Assembly: GCA_030684395.1 (NCBI GenBank)
Contig: JAUXTT010000008.1
Coordinates: forward strand, 62,001-126,000
Reading direction: 5' to 3'
Source of the DNA: Bacteroidota bacterium
GTDB lineage: Bacteria > Bacteroidota > Bacteroidia > B-17B0 > Aurantibacillaceae
Length of the DNA: 64,000 nt
Shown: positions 17,210-26,438 of the stretch, in pieces
Position numbering within the stretch: position 1 is the first letter of the stretch
Layout: every line of letters starts with the position of its first letter
The notes under the pieces: model-generated
Database searches by the model: none
What the model was told of the DNA's origin: nothing
What the model saw: only the letters and a program-made list of their open reading frames with translations
Position numbers and translations under genes: made by a program

Positions 17210-20035
17210 ATGAAAAAAAAAATGATTTTGCTGCTTTTAGTTTCTGTATTTTCTGTGTGTAAATCACAAACTATTTATTACGATGGTATAGAAGATCCAG
17301 GCGTTTTATACTACAATGAAGACAGTACTTTACGGGAAACGGCAATAGATCTTGTCGGCTTATTTAATAAGGCTTTAAATGTAAACACTTTTTCTATTGC
17401 ACCATTAACCGATACTAGTATCACAACCGGTATTTTTTTAAAGATAGATACCAATTTACTTTCAACGCAGCGTTTACAATATTGCACAGCCGTGAGTGAT
17501 GGTATAAATAAAATTACTTTTATAGCATCCAGTTCCAATGGAGTTCGTTTTGGCGTTTATTCTTATTTAGCTGAACTGGGCTTTAAATTTTATTCTCCCG
17601 ATAGCCTTTGGGATATAATTCCTTCTTTAACAACACCGTATACACTTTTAAGCAAAGTATATAAAACACCGGTTGAAATGCATGGATGGTTTGGCACCGG
17701 AGGTTTTGGCGTAAATGCAATTGATTCAACAGGCTCAGTGATGGCTGATAAATGGTCCAAATTCCAAAGAAGAAACAATATGTCGAATGAGTATCGAGGA
17801 GGAGGCCACATTGGCGAAGAATGGTTATCTACTAACTTATCTTTTTTACAAGCAAATCCATGCTATGTTGCAGAGCATAATGGTCAAATAAATTTCACAC
17901 CTGGTATTATGCCAAATGTGCTGAATCCTGCTGCGAAATTACATTGGGCAAATTTTGCACATACTAGTTTTTTGAGTTCATATCCCGAAAGAGATCCTTT
18001 TATGAGAGGCAGAATCAGCATTGAAGCTGCTGATGCAACACTGTGGGGAAATACCAATTCTCAAAATTGCAATACAAGTAACTGGCCATCTATGAGTGAG
18101 CAACAATTCACTTTGGCTAATTATACTACCAATTATTTAAAATCTCAAATCAGTTTCCCTTTTAAAACTATTGCGTATGCTTATGCAGTTCACTCGGATC
18201 CTCCTTCATTTTCATTAGATACATCCATTTTACTGGGAGTTGCAGCAGGATGGCAATTAGAAACAAGTGTTGTTGGTCAACTTTATCGCTGGCATTTAGT
18301 GCATCAAAATTTATTTGAATATGATTATTTAAACATTCCTGATTTTAATCAACAATACCCTTATGCATCACTTAAATATTTAAAAAATCAGGCGAACCGA
18401 ATAAACAACTGGCAAACTGATGGAATACAATACGAATCAACCTATTCCATTTTTGCAGGAGCTTTTCTTCTTCAACCTTTTCATAAAGCCTTGATGGACG
18501 GATCAAACGTTGAAAACAATCAGAACACACTTGTTAATGATCTATTCCCAGGTTCAAAATCTAAAATCAATGAACTTTTTAACTTATGGTTTAACGACAA
18601 CCATTTTCTGGCGAGCCCTTTTCAATATGAAAGCAAGCATCGGTTTCCTCTGTATTTTTCTATTATAAATCAAGCAGATGGTTTAGCACTTGGGGCTGAC
18701 GAAAAAAAGAGAATACGTATGCTTAAATCATATATGCATTACCTTACTTTAATCAACGATGTAAAAGCCTTTCCTGCTGACACCTGCGCTCAGGAAGATG
18801 CATTGGTTCAGACTCTTTGCAATTATGTAGTACGTATTTATAAAACCGGTATTATAAATGCACATCAGCAGCTCAACATTACACTATCACAGGAGGCTAC
18901 CAGGTCAAAGCTACTCGATTGGGTGACCTACGACACTATAGGAAATCCTACTTGGTTGAATGGTCCCTTTAATGCACAAACGCCAATAACAGATGCTGAA
19001 ATTGATGCTGAATTTATTTCCGACACAATAAAGTATGCAAAACATTGCAATTTCAAATATGTAGAACCATTTGATATAATAGAAGAGGCCTGCAAAAGTA
19101 ACCTTATTCCAAAAGACACCATTAGAATCCATTTATTCTCTTATTATGATAATGGCCAGTTATTTTCACTTTACGCACCTACTGCAGGAAACATTCAAAT
19201 TAAGTTTAAAAAGGATGCCAATAGCATTAACAAGCGATTAACCTTTACTATTGACTCTGACGACCAACTTTACACACATACGGAATATATAGATTCAATA
19301 ACTCAATCGGGCACATTTTCTCTTTCAATCCCTTCATCTGGTACCTACCAATTATTAATTAATAGCCCTTCCATTGAAACTTATGCTGATGTTTCAATAA
19401 TTTCGAATGGCAATTTTGTGTATCGAAGCTCAGCAATTTATTCCGGAGATATGATTGATTGGTATAGAGATTCATTATCTGCCCCAAGATATATTTATGT
19501 TCCTAAAGAGTTGGACAAATTGTATTTTTCGGTTTCCAATAGTCACAGCGATACACTTATGGCTGCCCGGTATAAATTTACAAATGCTCAGGGGAACAAA
19601 CCTGTACTTTATGTTGAACCAAGTGATAGCAATGAGTACTATTTTAATGTTGACACCGCTAACGCCGGAAAATTCTGGCAATTGTATGTTGACTCAACAG
19701 TAAGTAATCTGTTCACCCTTGTCAATACCCAAAATGTTGAGCTTTATCTTCAACCAGGAACATGCAATTTGTTGAGCATAAAAGAATATAACAAAATTGA
19801 TTTTCAAATTTTTCCAAATCCAAGTACAGGGAGATTTACTATAAATATGAAAGCCGAAGGGAACGTAAATATAAATGTTTATAACATAATAGGTCAGAAA
19901 AGTTATAGCCATCAATATCCCAAATGGAATGGCACAGATGAACTTGATTTATCCTCTCTTCAACCTGGAATATATTTGTTAAGGATAGAAAACAAAGGAG
20001 TATTTTCCACAAAAAAAATAGTGATAGCGAGATAG
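17210..20035 (+). CDS. Secreted glycosidase-like protein (DUF4838-like) with T9SS sorting domain
   Basis: A 941-residue exported protein with a signal peptide ending at CKSQ. Residues ~20-150 resemble the alpha-glucuronidase-type N-terminal domain. Residues ~150-530 look like a (beta/alpha)8 barrel of the DUF4838 kind, with MHGWFGTGGFG, FQRRNNMSNEYR, CYVAEHNGQ and YAYAVHSDPPSF. Beta-sandwich domains follow, and the last ~75 residues are a type A T9SS C-terminal sorting domain (QIFPNPSTGRFTI, YNIIGQK, LQPGIYLLRIEN). It is therefore predicted to be secreted or surface-attached and may act on a glycan; catalytic residues were not assigned. The family match is from memory of the fold pattern, not a search. 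Confidence 0.7.
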   Translation: MKKKMILLLLVSVFSVCKSQTIYYDGIEDPGVLYYNEDSTLRETAIDLVGLFNKALNVNTFSIAPLTDTSITTGIFLKIDTNLLSTQRLQYCTAVSDGINKITFIASSSNGVRFGVYSYLAELGFKFYSPDSLWDIIPSLTTPYTLLSKVYKTPVEMHGWFGTGGFGVNAIDSTGSVMADKWSKFQRRNNMSNEYRGGGHIGEEWLSTNLSFLQANPCYVAEHNGQINFTPGIMPNVLNPAAKLHWANFAHTSFLSSYPERDPFMRGRISIEAADATLWGNTNSQNCNTSNWPSMSEQQFTLANYTTNYLKSQISFPFKTIAYAYAVHSDPPSFSLDTSILLGVAAGWQLETSVVGQLYRWHLVHQNLFEYDYLNIPDFNQQYPYASLKYLKNQANRINNWQTDGIQYESTYSIFAGAFLLQPFHKALMDGSNVENNQNTLVNDLFPGSKSKINELFNLWFNDNHFLASPFQYESKHRFPLYFSIINQADGLALGADEKKRIRMLKSYMHYLTLINDVKAFPADTCAQEDALVQTLCNYVVRIYKTGIINAHQQLNITLSQEATRSKLLDWVTYDTIGNPTWLNGPFNAQTPITDAEIDAEFISDTIKYAKHCNFKYVEPFDIIEEACKSNLIPKDTIRIHLFSYYDNGQLFSLYAPTAGNIQIKFKKDANSINKRLTFTIDSDDQLYTHTEYIDSITQSGTFSLSIPSSGTYQLLINSPSIETYADVSIISNGNFVYRSSAIYSGDMIDWYRDSLSAPRYIYVPKELDKLYFSVSNSHSDTLMAARYKFTNAQGNKPVLYVEPSDSNEYYFNVDTANAGKFWQLYVDSTVSNLFTLVNTQNVELYLQPGTCNLLSIKEYNKIDFQIFPNPSTGRFTINMKAEGNVNINVYNIIGQKSYSHQYPKWNGTDELDLSSLQPGIYLLRIENKGVFSTKKIVIAR

Positions 20036-20332
20036 ATAACATGCATTTATAAATTGATAAAAACTGTATTTTAGTCAAAATTTGTTTTATGCTGATTCAT
20101 GAACTATCGTGTATGTCCCTGGGAGTTTTTGGAACGATTCGATAACAAAAATTGTCGAAAAAAAACTAATATTTCATAACAATACATTAATCGATAATTT
20201 CCATAAAGTCGGTAGAATTGGGCATTGCAACCCTCTATTTAGGTTGGATATGTTTTAAAATTTCAACAGGTTCTAATTTTTAAACCACTTATAGGCTCTA
20301 TTTGTTTTTGTGTAGATAAGATCGGAAAGCAC

Positions 20333-20369
20333 AAGAGGCTGTCTAAAAAGTCGAGGACAGCCTCTTTTT
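20333..20369. terminator. Hairpin with flanking T run, possible IS-end relic
   Basis: AAGAGGCTGTC (20333-20343) pairs perfectly with GACAGCCTCTT (20356-20366) around a 12-base loop and is followed by TTT. It can act as an intrinsic terminator, although it lies ~300 bases after the glycosidase stop. The GAGGCTGTC core with the following TAAAAAGT also resembles terminal inverted repeats of insertion sequences; no transposase remains nearby. Confidence 0.5.
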
Positions 20370-20534
20370 ATTTGGTACCTTGCCTAGTGAAAAAGCAGTT
20401 TAAGAGATTCTCAGCGGTTTCATTTTACCTTTAAGTCAGTCTTATACTATGTAAACATTGAATTCCGTTCAACTCAAGCTACCTCTGTATTGAATTTATG
20501 CGCCTATATGGCCAAAAAATCAGCAAATTTCATT

Positions 20535-20565
20535 TTTGACATTTCGGTTAGAAACAGTATATTTG
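20535..20565 (+). promoter_or_regulatory. guaB promoter, full Bacteroidota consensus
   Basis: TTTG (20535-20538), a 19-base spacer and TATATTTG (20558-20565) match the TTTG-N19-TAnnTTTG consensus exactly. Transcription should begin near 20571, leaving a leader of about 25 bases before the ATG at 20596. Confidence 0.75.
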
Positions 20566-20595
20566 CCGGAATTTTATACTAAAGTAAAATTCAAT

Positions 20596-22083
20596 ATGGC
20601 CTCTTCTTTTCAAGCATTTCTGCAATCCAAATTTACAAACGAAGGTTTAACGTACGATGATGTTCTAATGGTTCCGGCTTATTCGGAAGTACTTCCACGC
20701 GAAGTAACCATTCGTTCAAAATTTACAAAAGGTATTGTTATCAATACTCCAATAGTTACTGCCGCAATGGATACAGTAACTGAACACCGTATGGCAATAG
20801 CTATGGCTCAGGAAGGTGGAATTGGTGTTTTGCATAAGAACATGAGTATTGCAGCTCAGGCAGAAGAAGTAAGGCGTGTAAAACGTTCTGAAAGCGGAAT
20901 GATCGTTGATCCGGTTACTATGCAGGATACTGCTTCTATTGGTGATGCTTTGAAACTAATGGCAGATAATAAGATCGGTGGAATTCCTGTTATTGCAAAA
21001 GACGGCCAGTTGGTTGGTATTGTTACCAACCGTGATCTTCGTTTTGAAAAAGACATGAAACGTTCGGTGAAAGAAGTAATGACGAAAGAAAACATCATTA
21101 CTGCTAAATTGGGCACCAATCTAAAGAAAGCAGAAGAGATCCTTCAAAATTATAAGATCGAAAAGCTTCCCGTTGTTGACGGAAAAAACAAATTGATCGG
21201 ACTTATTACCTACAAAGATATTATCAAAAGTAAAGTTCAGCCTTATGCATGTAAAGATGAAATGGGGCGCTTGCGTGTAGCCGCAGCTGTTGGGGTTACA
21301 GCAGACACCCTTGAACGTACAGATGCTTTAGTAAAAGCAGGTGTTGATGCAATCATTATTGATACAGCTCACGGACACTCAAGAGGCGTTATTGAGATGC
21401 TTAAGAAAGTAAAAAAGAACTACCCTAAATTACAAGTAGTTGTAGGAAACATTGCAACGGGCGCAGCAGCATTGGCTTTAGTAAAAGCAGGTGCAGACGC
21501 AGTGAAAGTTGGTATTGGTCCGGGTTCTATTTGTACTACACGTGTTATTGCAGGTGTGGGTGTTCCTCAGTTAACAGCTGTTATGGAAGTTGCTCATGCA
21601 TTAAAAGGAAAAAATATTCCGCTTATTGCTGATGGTGGAATTCGTTTTACAGGTGATATTGTAAAAGCTATAGCAGCCGGAGCAAGTACTGTGATGATGG
21701 GATCTATGTTCGCAGGAACAGAAGAATCCCCGGGAGAAACTATTATTTTTGAAGGAAGAAAATTCAAATCATACCGTGGAATGGGTTCTATGGAAGCTAT
21801 GCAAATGGGTTCTAAAGACCGTTATTTCCAGGATGCAGAAGACGATATCAAGAAACTGGTTCCGGAAGGTATCAGCGGACGTGTTCCGTTTAAAGGAAAT
21901 GTGTCTGAAGTAATTTACCAGATCATGGGAGGTTTACGTGCAGGCATGGGATATTGCGGTGCAAAAGATATTGATGCTTTACAGGAAGCTAAATTTATTC
22001 GTATTACAGCGGCAGGTGTAACTGAAAGTCACCCGCATGATGTGGTGATTACACGAGAAGCTCCGAATTATAGCAGGAAATAA
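20596..22083 (+). CDS. guaB: Inosine-5'-monophosphate dehydrogenase
   Basis: The enzyme oxidises IMP to XMP with NAD+, the committed step of GMP synthesis. From ATG 20596 ([10 protein letters not shown]) it is 495 residues, the normal length; the frame runs further upstream, but the promoter lies inside that extension. Landmarks: [10 protein letters not shown] at the N-terminus; two CBS modules (~95-215) containing [19 protein letters not shown]; the catalytic loop GPGSICTTR with the active Cys; [11 protein letters not shown]; and the flap segment SKDRYFQ. It is monocistronic, with its own consensus promoter. Confidence 0.97.
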   Translation: MASSFQAFLQSKFTNEGLTYDDVLMVPAYSEVLPREVTIRSKFTKGIVINTPIVTAAMDTVTEHRMAIAMAQEGGIGVLHKNMSIAAQAEEVRRVKRSESGMIVDPVTMQDTASIGDALKLMADNKIGGIPVIAKDGQLVGIVTNRDLRFEKDMKRSVKEVMTKENIITAKLGTNLKKAEEILQNYKIEKLPVVDGKNKLIGLITYKDIIKSKVQPYACKDEMGRLRVAAAVGVTADTLERTDALVKAGVDAIIIDTAHGHSRGVIEMLKKVKKNYPKLQVVVGNIATGAAALALVKAGADAVKVGIGPGSICTTRVIAGVGVPQLTAVMEVAHALKGKNIPLIADGGIRFTGDIVKAIAAGASTVMMGSMFAGTEESPGETIIFEGRKFKSYRGMGSMEAMQMGSKDRYFQDAEDDIKKLVPEGISGRVPFKGNVSEVIYQIMGGLRAGMGYCGAKDIDALQEAKFIRITAAGVTESHPHDVVITREAPNYSRK

Positions 22084-22095
22084 CCTGTTAGCAGG

Positions 22096-22938
22096 TTATT
22101 CCACCTTACTACTTACTTTATATTTAAATCCCGAGGCCTTTTTAAGGTATACTTTTATTGTACCGGTTATAATAGGAGTTTCTACTTTTATAGGGATACG
22201 ATTATCATCATCAGTCACCCAAACAGTCATTGCACTACCTTCCTTAAAAATGGTTCCTGCAATTAAAGTAGGTTTAAATTTTATACACTTAAATGTTCCC
22301 AAGCCCGTTTTTATGGTTTCTTTTCCATGAAACGTTATTTTCACGGAATGTACCTCATTGTCAAGTATAATTGAGATCGGGATTTCATCGTTAGGTTTGT
22401 ATTTTTCATAATCAATAGTTCGAGCATAATAGATCATGCTTATGGGGTCGAAGGTTGAGTTGCTTATTTTAATGGTATCTGTTTGAAAAGTGGGGTTCTT
22501 TTTGGTTTTTAGTTTACCAATGGCGCGATTGTTTTTAAAATCAAACATAATATCATTATAAACCCAATAACCACCATCATTCGAGTTTCTGATGTATTTG
22601 AACGGATGAAGGCTTGAAGTATCATTATAACTTTCGTACTTATCCCTTACTTTAAAAAACCAATCCCAGTTACGTTTACTGGATCCCTCTCCAATAAAGT
22701 GGTACAGGGTTCTGTTATTAATAACCTCATCCTTTACAGAAAAGGTAACAAATCCTGCATCTACCCATATCAGTCCCCAGTTGTAATACACCTCGTAATA
22801 CAAAACTTCTCCCGACTGAAATGCTTTCCCGCCTGGTGGAGGTGCAGGTATTTTCGACAATGGAGTCTGACCAAAACAGTTACAAAACCAAGGTGATATA
22901 AACACAAAAAATAATATGGTAACTACTGTGGCTCGCAT
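22096..22938 (-). CDS. DUF3108 family exported protein
   Basis: 280 residues with a signal peptide cut near NCFGQ, followed by a Pro-rich linker and a beta-rich DUF3108 domain: FQSGEVLYYEVYYNWGLIW near the N-terminus, DPISMIYYART in the centre, and GLGTFKCIKFKP and WVTDDDNRIPIKVE toward the C-terminus. This periplasmic or outer-membrane-associated family is widespread in Bacteroidota and Proteobacteria and has no settled function. It converges on guaB with a 12-base gap. Confidence 0.85.
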   Translation of the reverse strand: MRATVVTILFFVFISPWFCNCFGQTPLSKIPAPPPGGKAFQSGEVLYYEVYYNWGLIWVDAGFVTFSVKDEVINNRTLYHFIGEGSSKRNWDWFFKVRDKYESYNDTSSLHPFKYIRNSNDGGYWVYNDIMFDFKNNRAIGKLKTKKNPTFQTDTIKISNSTFDPISMIYYARTIDYEKYKPNDEIPISIILDNEVHSVKITFHGKETIKTGLGTFKCIKFKPTLIAGTIFKEGSAMTVWVTDDDNRIPIKVETPIITGTIKVYLKKASGFKYKVSSKVE

Positions 22939-23025
22939 TATAAGTATAAAATTAGTGTTTATAAATTAAACAGCATGAAGCCGGCATGTAGCACCTCATA
23001 AAAACAGCCCCCCTACTATTATAAA

Positions 23026-23064
23026 AACCCTTACCTTCGTCCGTCATTAATTTTGAAGTTAATG
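23026..23064 (+). promoter_or_regulatory. Promoter-like repeat, copy 1 (upstream of the small gene)
   Basis: AAACCCTTACCTTCGTCCGTCATTAATTTTGAAG is almost identical to 23396-23429 before hutI. It contains TAATTTTG (23048-23055), an exact TAnnTTTG box, and the second candidate TACCTTCG. An ATG at 23062 opens only a 12-codon ORF, in the position that corresponds to the hutI start. Confidence 0.5.
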
Positions 23065-23127
23065 TTTGCTTCTGCCCTGGCTTTTTCTTACCTTGCATAA
23101 ACTTGAATAAAACAATTATTGGTTATT

Positions 23128-23352
23128 TTGAAAAATAAAGGCCATAACTCAAATGAAAAAGATTTTTCAAAAAAGAACCGCATTGCCATTCATGAAAACC
23201 TGGATATTGCAGCTGAACAACAGGCTGAATATATTGCAAATCAAACTCCTGCCGAACGTATAAGAGAAACTGTAGAGCTTATTAAAAGAGTTTACTCTTA
23301 TACCGGACCTAAAAAAGAAAATTCCAATAAAATATACATTGATAAGGAATAA
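23128..23352 (+). CDS. Small hypothetical protein
   Basis: About 74 residues. The preferred start is TTG 23128 (MKNKGHNSNEK); another TTG lies at 23119. It is hydrophilic and probably helical (NLDIAAEQQAEYIANQTPAERIRETVELIKRVYS), without signal peptide or membrane span. The TPAERIRETVELIKR segment resembles small uncharacterised Bacteroidota proteins. It sits between two copies of a promoter-like repeat and 78 bases before hutI. Function unknown. Confidence 0.6.
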   Translation: MKNKGHNSNEKDFSKKNRIAIHENLDIAAEQQAEYIANQTPAERIRETVELIKRVYSYTGPKKENSNKIYIDKE

Positions 23353-23395
23353 AAACGTCTGAATCTTTCCTTCTTTATCAAGCCAAAATCCTTTA

Positions 23396-23429
23396 AAACC
23401 CTTACCTTTATCCTTCATTAATTTTGAAG
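23396..23429 (+). promoter_or_regulatory. Promoter-like repeat, copy 2 (hutI promoter)
   Basis: AAACCCTTACCTTTATCCTTCATTAATTTTGAAG ends one base before the hutI ATG. It contains two possible -7 boxes, TACCTTTA (23403-23410) and TAATTTTG (23419-23426). Use of the second would give a practically leaderless mRNA. Confidence 0.5.
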
Positions 23430-23430
23430 G

Positions 23431-24687
23431 ATGAGCAAGCTTTTAATCAAGAATATAAAACAACTGTTACAGGTACGTGAAGAAACCTCGGGTCCTGTAA
23501 AAGGCAAAGATATGGATGTGCTTCCTTGCATCGAAAATGCATGGTTGGCTGTGGAAGACGGAATTATTGCAGATTACGGAAGCATGGATGATTTTCCGGG
23601 AATTGCTGATTGGAGTAAACTGGAAATAGTAGAGGCTGATGGCAGACTCGTGTTACCAACATGGGTAGATAGTCACACTCACATTGTTTACGCAGGAAGC
23701 CGTGAAGGAGAGTTTACAGATCGCATCAAAGGTTTAACATACGAAGAGATAGCTCAAAAAGGTGGTGGAATTTTAAATTCCGCGAAAAAATTACAGAACG
23801 CCAGCGAAGAAGAATTGTTGGCATCAGCATTGGAAAGATGCAATGAGATTATTTCTCAAGGAACCGGTGCAGTTGAAATTAAAAGCGGTTACGGTTTAAC
23901 AACGGAAGCGGAATTAAAAATGCTTCGTGTGATCAAAAGGCTAAAAGAACTTACACCTCTTACCATTAAAGCTACATATCTTGCTGCTCATGCTGTTCCA
24001 ATGGAATACAAAACACAGAAAGATAAATATGTAGATCTTATCATCAACGAAACACTTCCAAAAGTCGCTGAAGAAAAACTGGCGGAGTTCATTGATGTAT
24101 TCTGCGAAAAAAATTATTTCACTCCTGAAGAAACAGAAAGAGTTTTAGAAGCAGGAAAAAAATACGGATTAGTTGGAAAAGTACATGCTGAACAAATGAG
24201 TAACTATGGTGGAGTAATTACCGGAGTTAAATGCGGCGCAATAAGTGTGGACCATTTGGAATATGTGGAAGAAAAAGAGATTAAAGCATTATTGAGCTCT
24301 CAAACGATACCAACTATTTTACCGGGTGCGGCATTTTTTGTTAGTCTGCCAAACCCGCCTGCCCGCCAGATGATAGATGCTGGCTTACCTGTTGCCATTG
24401 CAAGTGATTTTAATCCGGGAACGAGCCCAAGTGGTAATATGAATTTTATGCAATCATTGAGTTGTGTACAATATAAAATGACTCCGAACGAATGTGTGAA
24501 CGCATCTACAATCAATTCTGCTTATGCTATGAATGTTGGAGACAGTTTGGGAAGTATCACCATTGGTAAGAAAGCAAACTTCTTCATTACTAAAAAAATG
24601 AATAATGTAGATATGATTCCGTATGCATTTGGTAGTAATCCGGTGGAGAGTGTTTATTTAAATGGAAAGAAAGTTTCTGTTAAATAA
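23431..24687 (+). CDS. hutI: Imidazolonepropionase
   Basis: Hydrolyses 4-imidazolone-5-propionate to N-formimino-glutamate, the third step of histidine breakdown. The 418 residues fit an amidohydrolase barrel: the metal motif VDSHTHIVYAG, YRxG-type substrate loop GSREGEFTDRIKGLTYEEIA, AAHAVP, DVFCEKNYF, HAEQMSNYGG and IASDFNPGTSPSGN with the metal Asp. No hutH, hutU or other hut gene is adjacent, so the pathway must be scattered or partial. ATG 23431 directly follows the promoter-like repeat. Confidence 0.95.
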   Translation: MSKLLIKNIKQLLQVREETSGPVKGKDMDVLPCIENAWLAVEDGIIADYGSMDDFPGIADWSKLEIVEADGRLVLPTWVDSHTHIVYAGSREGEFTDRIKGLTYEEIAQKGGGILNSAKKLQNASEEELLASALERCNEIISQGTGAVEIKSGYGLTTEAELKMLRVIKRLKELTPLTIKATYLAAHAVPMEYKTQKDKYVDLIINETLPKVAEEKLAEFIDVFCEKNYFTPEETERVLEAGKKYGLVGKVHAEQMSNYGGVITGVKCGAISVDHLEYVEEKEIKALLSSQTIPTILPGAAFFVSLPNPPARQMIDAGLPVAIASDFNPGTSPSGNMNFMQSLSCVQYKMTPNECVNASTINSAYAMNVGDSLGSITIGKKANFFITKKMNNVDMIPYAFGSNPVESVYLNGKKVSVK

Positions 24688-24748
24688 ATAGAATTTCAGA
24701 TTTTTGTATGATTTTAATAATGAATTTAACGGTTTAAATTTCGAACGA

Positions 24749-26413
24749 ATGAATTTCAAGTCTCTTTTAAGTGTAGTATTAGTTTTTATTTCTCTGATTA
24801 GTTTTTCACAATCGGTAACCATACCTGCATCAAACAATGCTGCCACCGGAGCCGGCAATAGTTTAAAGCGTAAACCTCTTGGCTCGTATTATGGTTTTGA
24901 GAGAAGTGCTTTTATTTACACCTCAACAGAATTAGGAATCGCAGATACATCTACCATTACAAGCATTGCTTTTTATGTGGATTCAGTAAACAGTTTTATT
25001 GCCACAAATACTCCCGTTAAAGTTTATTTAAAAGAGATCACTGCTTCTGCGTTTAGCACCTCCTCTATTCTATCTACTGAGTTAAACACTGCTACCCTTG
25101 TTTTTAATGACACCTTAAATAATACTGATTTTGTAGATAGTGCATGGACAACTATTATGTTCAGCAATTCCTTCATTTACAACCCGGCAAATAATCTGGA
25201 GATTATTATAGAAACAAATGCCGGTGGGTCAGGAAATGAAAGCCAGCTATCAAAAGGATTCCGTTATAATGGAGCCCCGGCAAAATGTTTTCAATACTGG
25301 CAGCAGGATAACACTGCTCCAACAGGAACAGGAACTTTAGATCCCGATTCTTTACGTCCGAATATTACAATAAATTACACAAGCGCTACAATGTGTTCGG
25401 GCACTCCTAATCCAGGTGTTATTCTTGCTTCCGATACAGCAGTTTGTGCGGGCTCAACAGTTGACCTTGTATTACAGGGAAATAGTTCAGGTTGGGGAAT
25501 GCAATATGTTTGGCAATATTCTACTGACAGTATTAATTGGACAAATGTTAACGGGCAGCAAACAAATTATTCTGCACAAGTTAACTCGATCACTTATTTT
25601 AAATGCATGGCGATCTGTTTTTTCAGCACAGCTGAAACACCGGTTATATCTGTGAACACTTTGCTTCCAATCTATTGTTATTGTGATGATAATATTGGTG
25701 GTGGTTGTTCAGGTTATTCCATTGATTCCTTAAGTATTAATTCCACTACGTTTAATGTTACTGTTACAGGTTGTGAGAACAATATTTCTTCTCACTATTC
25801 TAACTATCCGGCAAGCGGAAATTACACTGCTACTTTGGCTGCAACTCAAACCTACACCATGACTATTCGCCAAACCGGAAACAACATTACGTCCATGTGG
25901 ATAGATTATGATCATGACGGAGTATTTGGGATCAACGAATGGGAACAATTAAACACCACCTCAACAACAAACGGCTTATCGAGCGCTGCATTCACAGTAC
26001 CTTCAACTGCATACAATGGTTTAACAGGAATGCGCGTAAGAACCAGAGCAAGTGGTGTTCAAAATGACTCTACCAATGCATGCACAAATTTTGCAAGTGG
26101 AGAAACTGAAGATTTTTTAATTACTATAAGTGGTGGATTGAATATTGGATTAAAAGATCAGATCAATAAAACAGATGTTACTATTTATCCCAATCCTTCA
26201 AACGGCTCATTTACTATCGAAACAGAAGGAGTAAGTAATTTATTTAAATTAGAATTAATTGATGTTTTAGGAAACACAGTTTTACAAACTGAACAAGCTG
26301 CCAGTAATGGTAAGATCAAGCTAAACCTAAAAGCATCAGCAGGTGTTTATTTCATAAAAGGTATTAATACAGTTAACAGAGACTACTTCATAAAGAAAAT
26401 TGTGATCGAATAA
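24749..26413 (+). CDS. Secreted GEVED-domain protein with T9SS sorting domain
   Basis: The preferred start is ATG 24749 (MNFKSLLSVVL), which begins a signal peptide ending at ISFSQ, giving 554 residues; an upstream ATG at 24704 is less likely. Residues ~25-215 form a beta-rich domain, then an Ig-like region with AVCAGSTVDL and WQYSTDSINW. A GEVED domain at ~325-460 is marked by WIDYDHDGVFG and by FASGETEDFLIT, the motif that names it. A type A T9SS C-terminal domain (VTIYPNPSNGSF, LIDVLGN, SAGVYFIKG) ends the protein. It is predicted to be exported through T9SS and held at or released from the surface; the binding partner is unknown. Confidence 0.85.
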   Translation: MNFKSLLSVVLVFISLISFSQSVTIPASNNAATGAGNSLKRKPLGSYYGFERSAFIYTSTELGIADTSTITSIAFYVDSVNSFIATNTPVKVYLKEITASAFSTSSILSTELNTATLVFNDTLNNTDFVDSAWTTIMFSNSFIYNPANNLEIIIETNAGGSGNESQLSKGFRYNGAPAKCFQYWQQDNTAPTGTGTLDPDSLRPNITINYTSATMCSGTPNPGVILASDTAVCAGSTVDLVLQGNSSGWGMQYVWQYSTDSINWTNVNGQQTNYSAQVNSITYFKCMAICFFSTAETPVISVNTLLPIYCYCDDNIGGGCSGYSIDSLSINSTTFNVTVTGCENNISSHYSNYPASGNYTATLAATQTYTMTIRQTGNNITSMWIDYDHDGVFGINEWEQLNTTSTTNGLSSAAFTVPSTAYNGLTGMRVRTRASGVQNDSTNACTNFASGETEDFLITISGGLNIGLKDQINKTDVTIYPNPSNGSFTIETEGVSNLFKLELIDVLGNTVLQTEQAASNGKIKLNLKASAGVYFIKGINTVNRDYFIKKIVIE

Positions 26414-26438
26414 AAACGTAAACCTTAAACGTCTTCAC

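Larger units (their letters stand above)
20036..20595. other. 560-base intergenic region before guaB
   Basis: No credible gene is seen. It holds a strong inverted repeat (20333-20366) and the guaB promoter (20535-20565). The first ~300 bases show only A/T-rich sequence without ORFs or recognisable RNA motifs. No purine riboswitch consensus was recognised upstream of guaB. Confidence 0.5.

Noticed and set aside
20036-20595. Purine riboswitch or leader RNA in front of guaB
   Set aside because: The promoter lies only ~30 bases before the ATG and no riboswitch core was recognised in the region.
23431-24687. Histidine utilisation operon around hutI
   Set aside because: No hutH, hutU or hutG gene is within the window; hutI stands alone.
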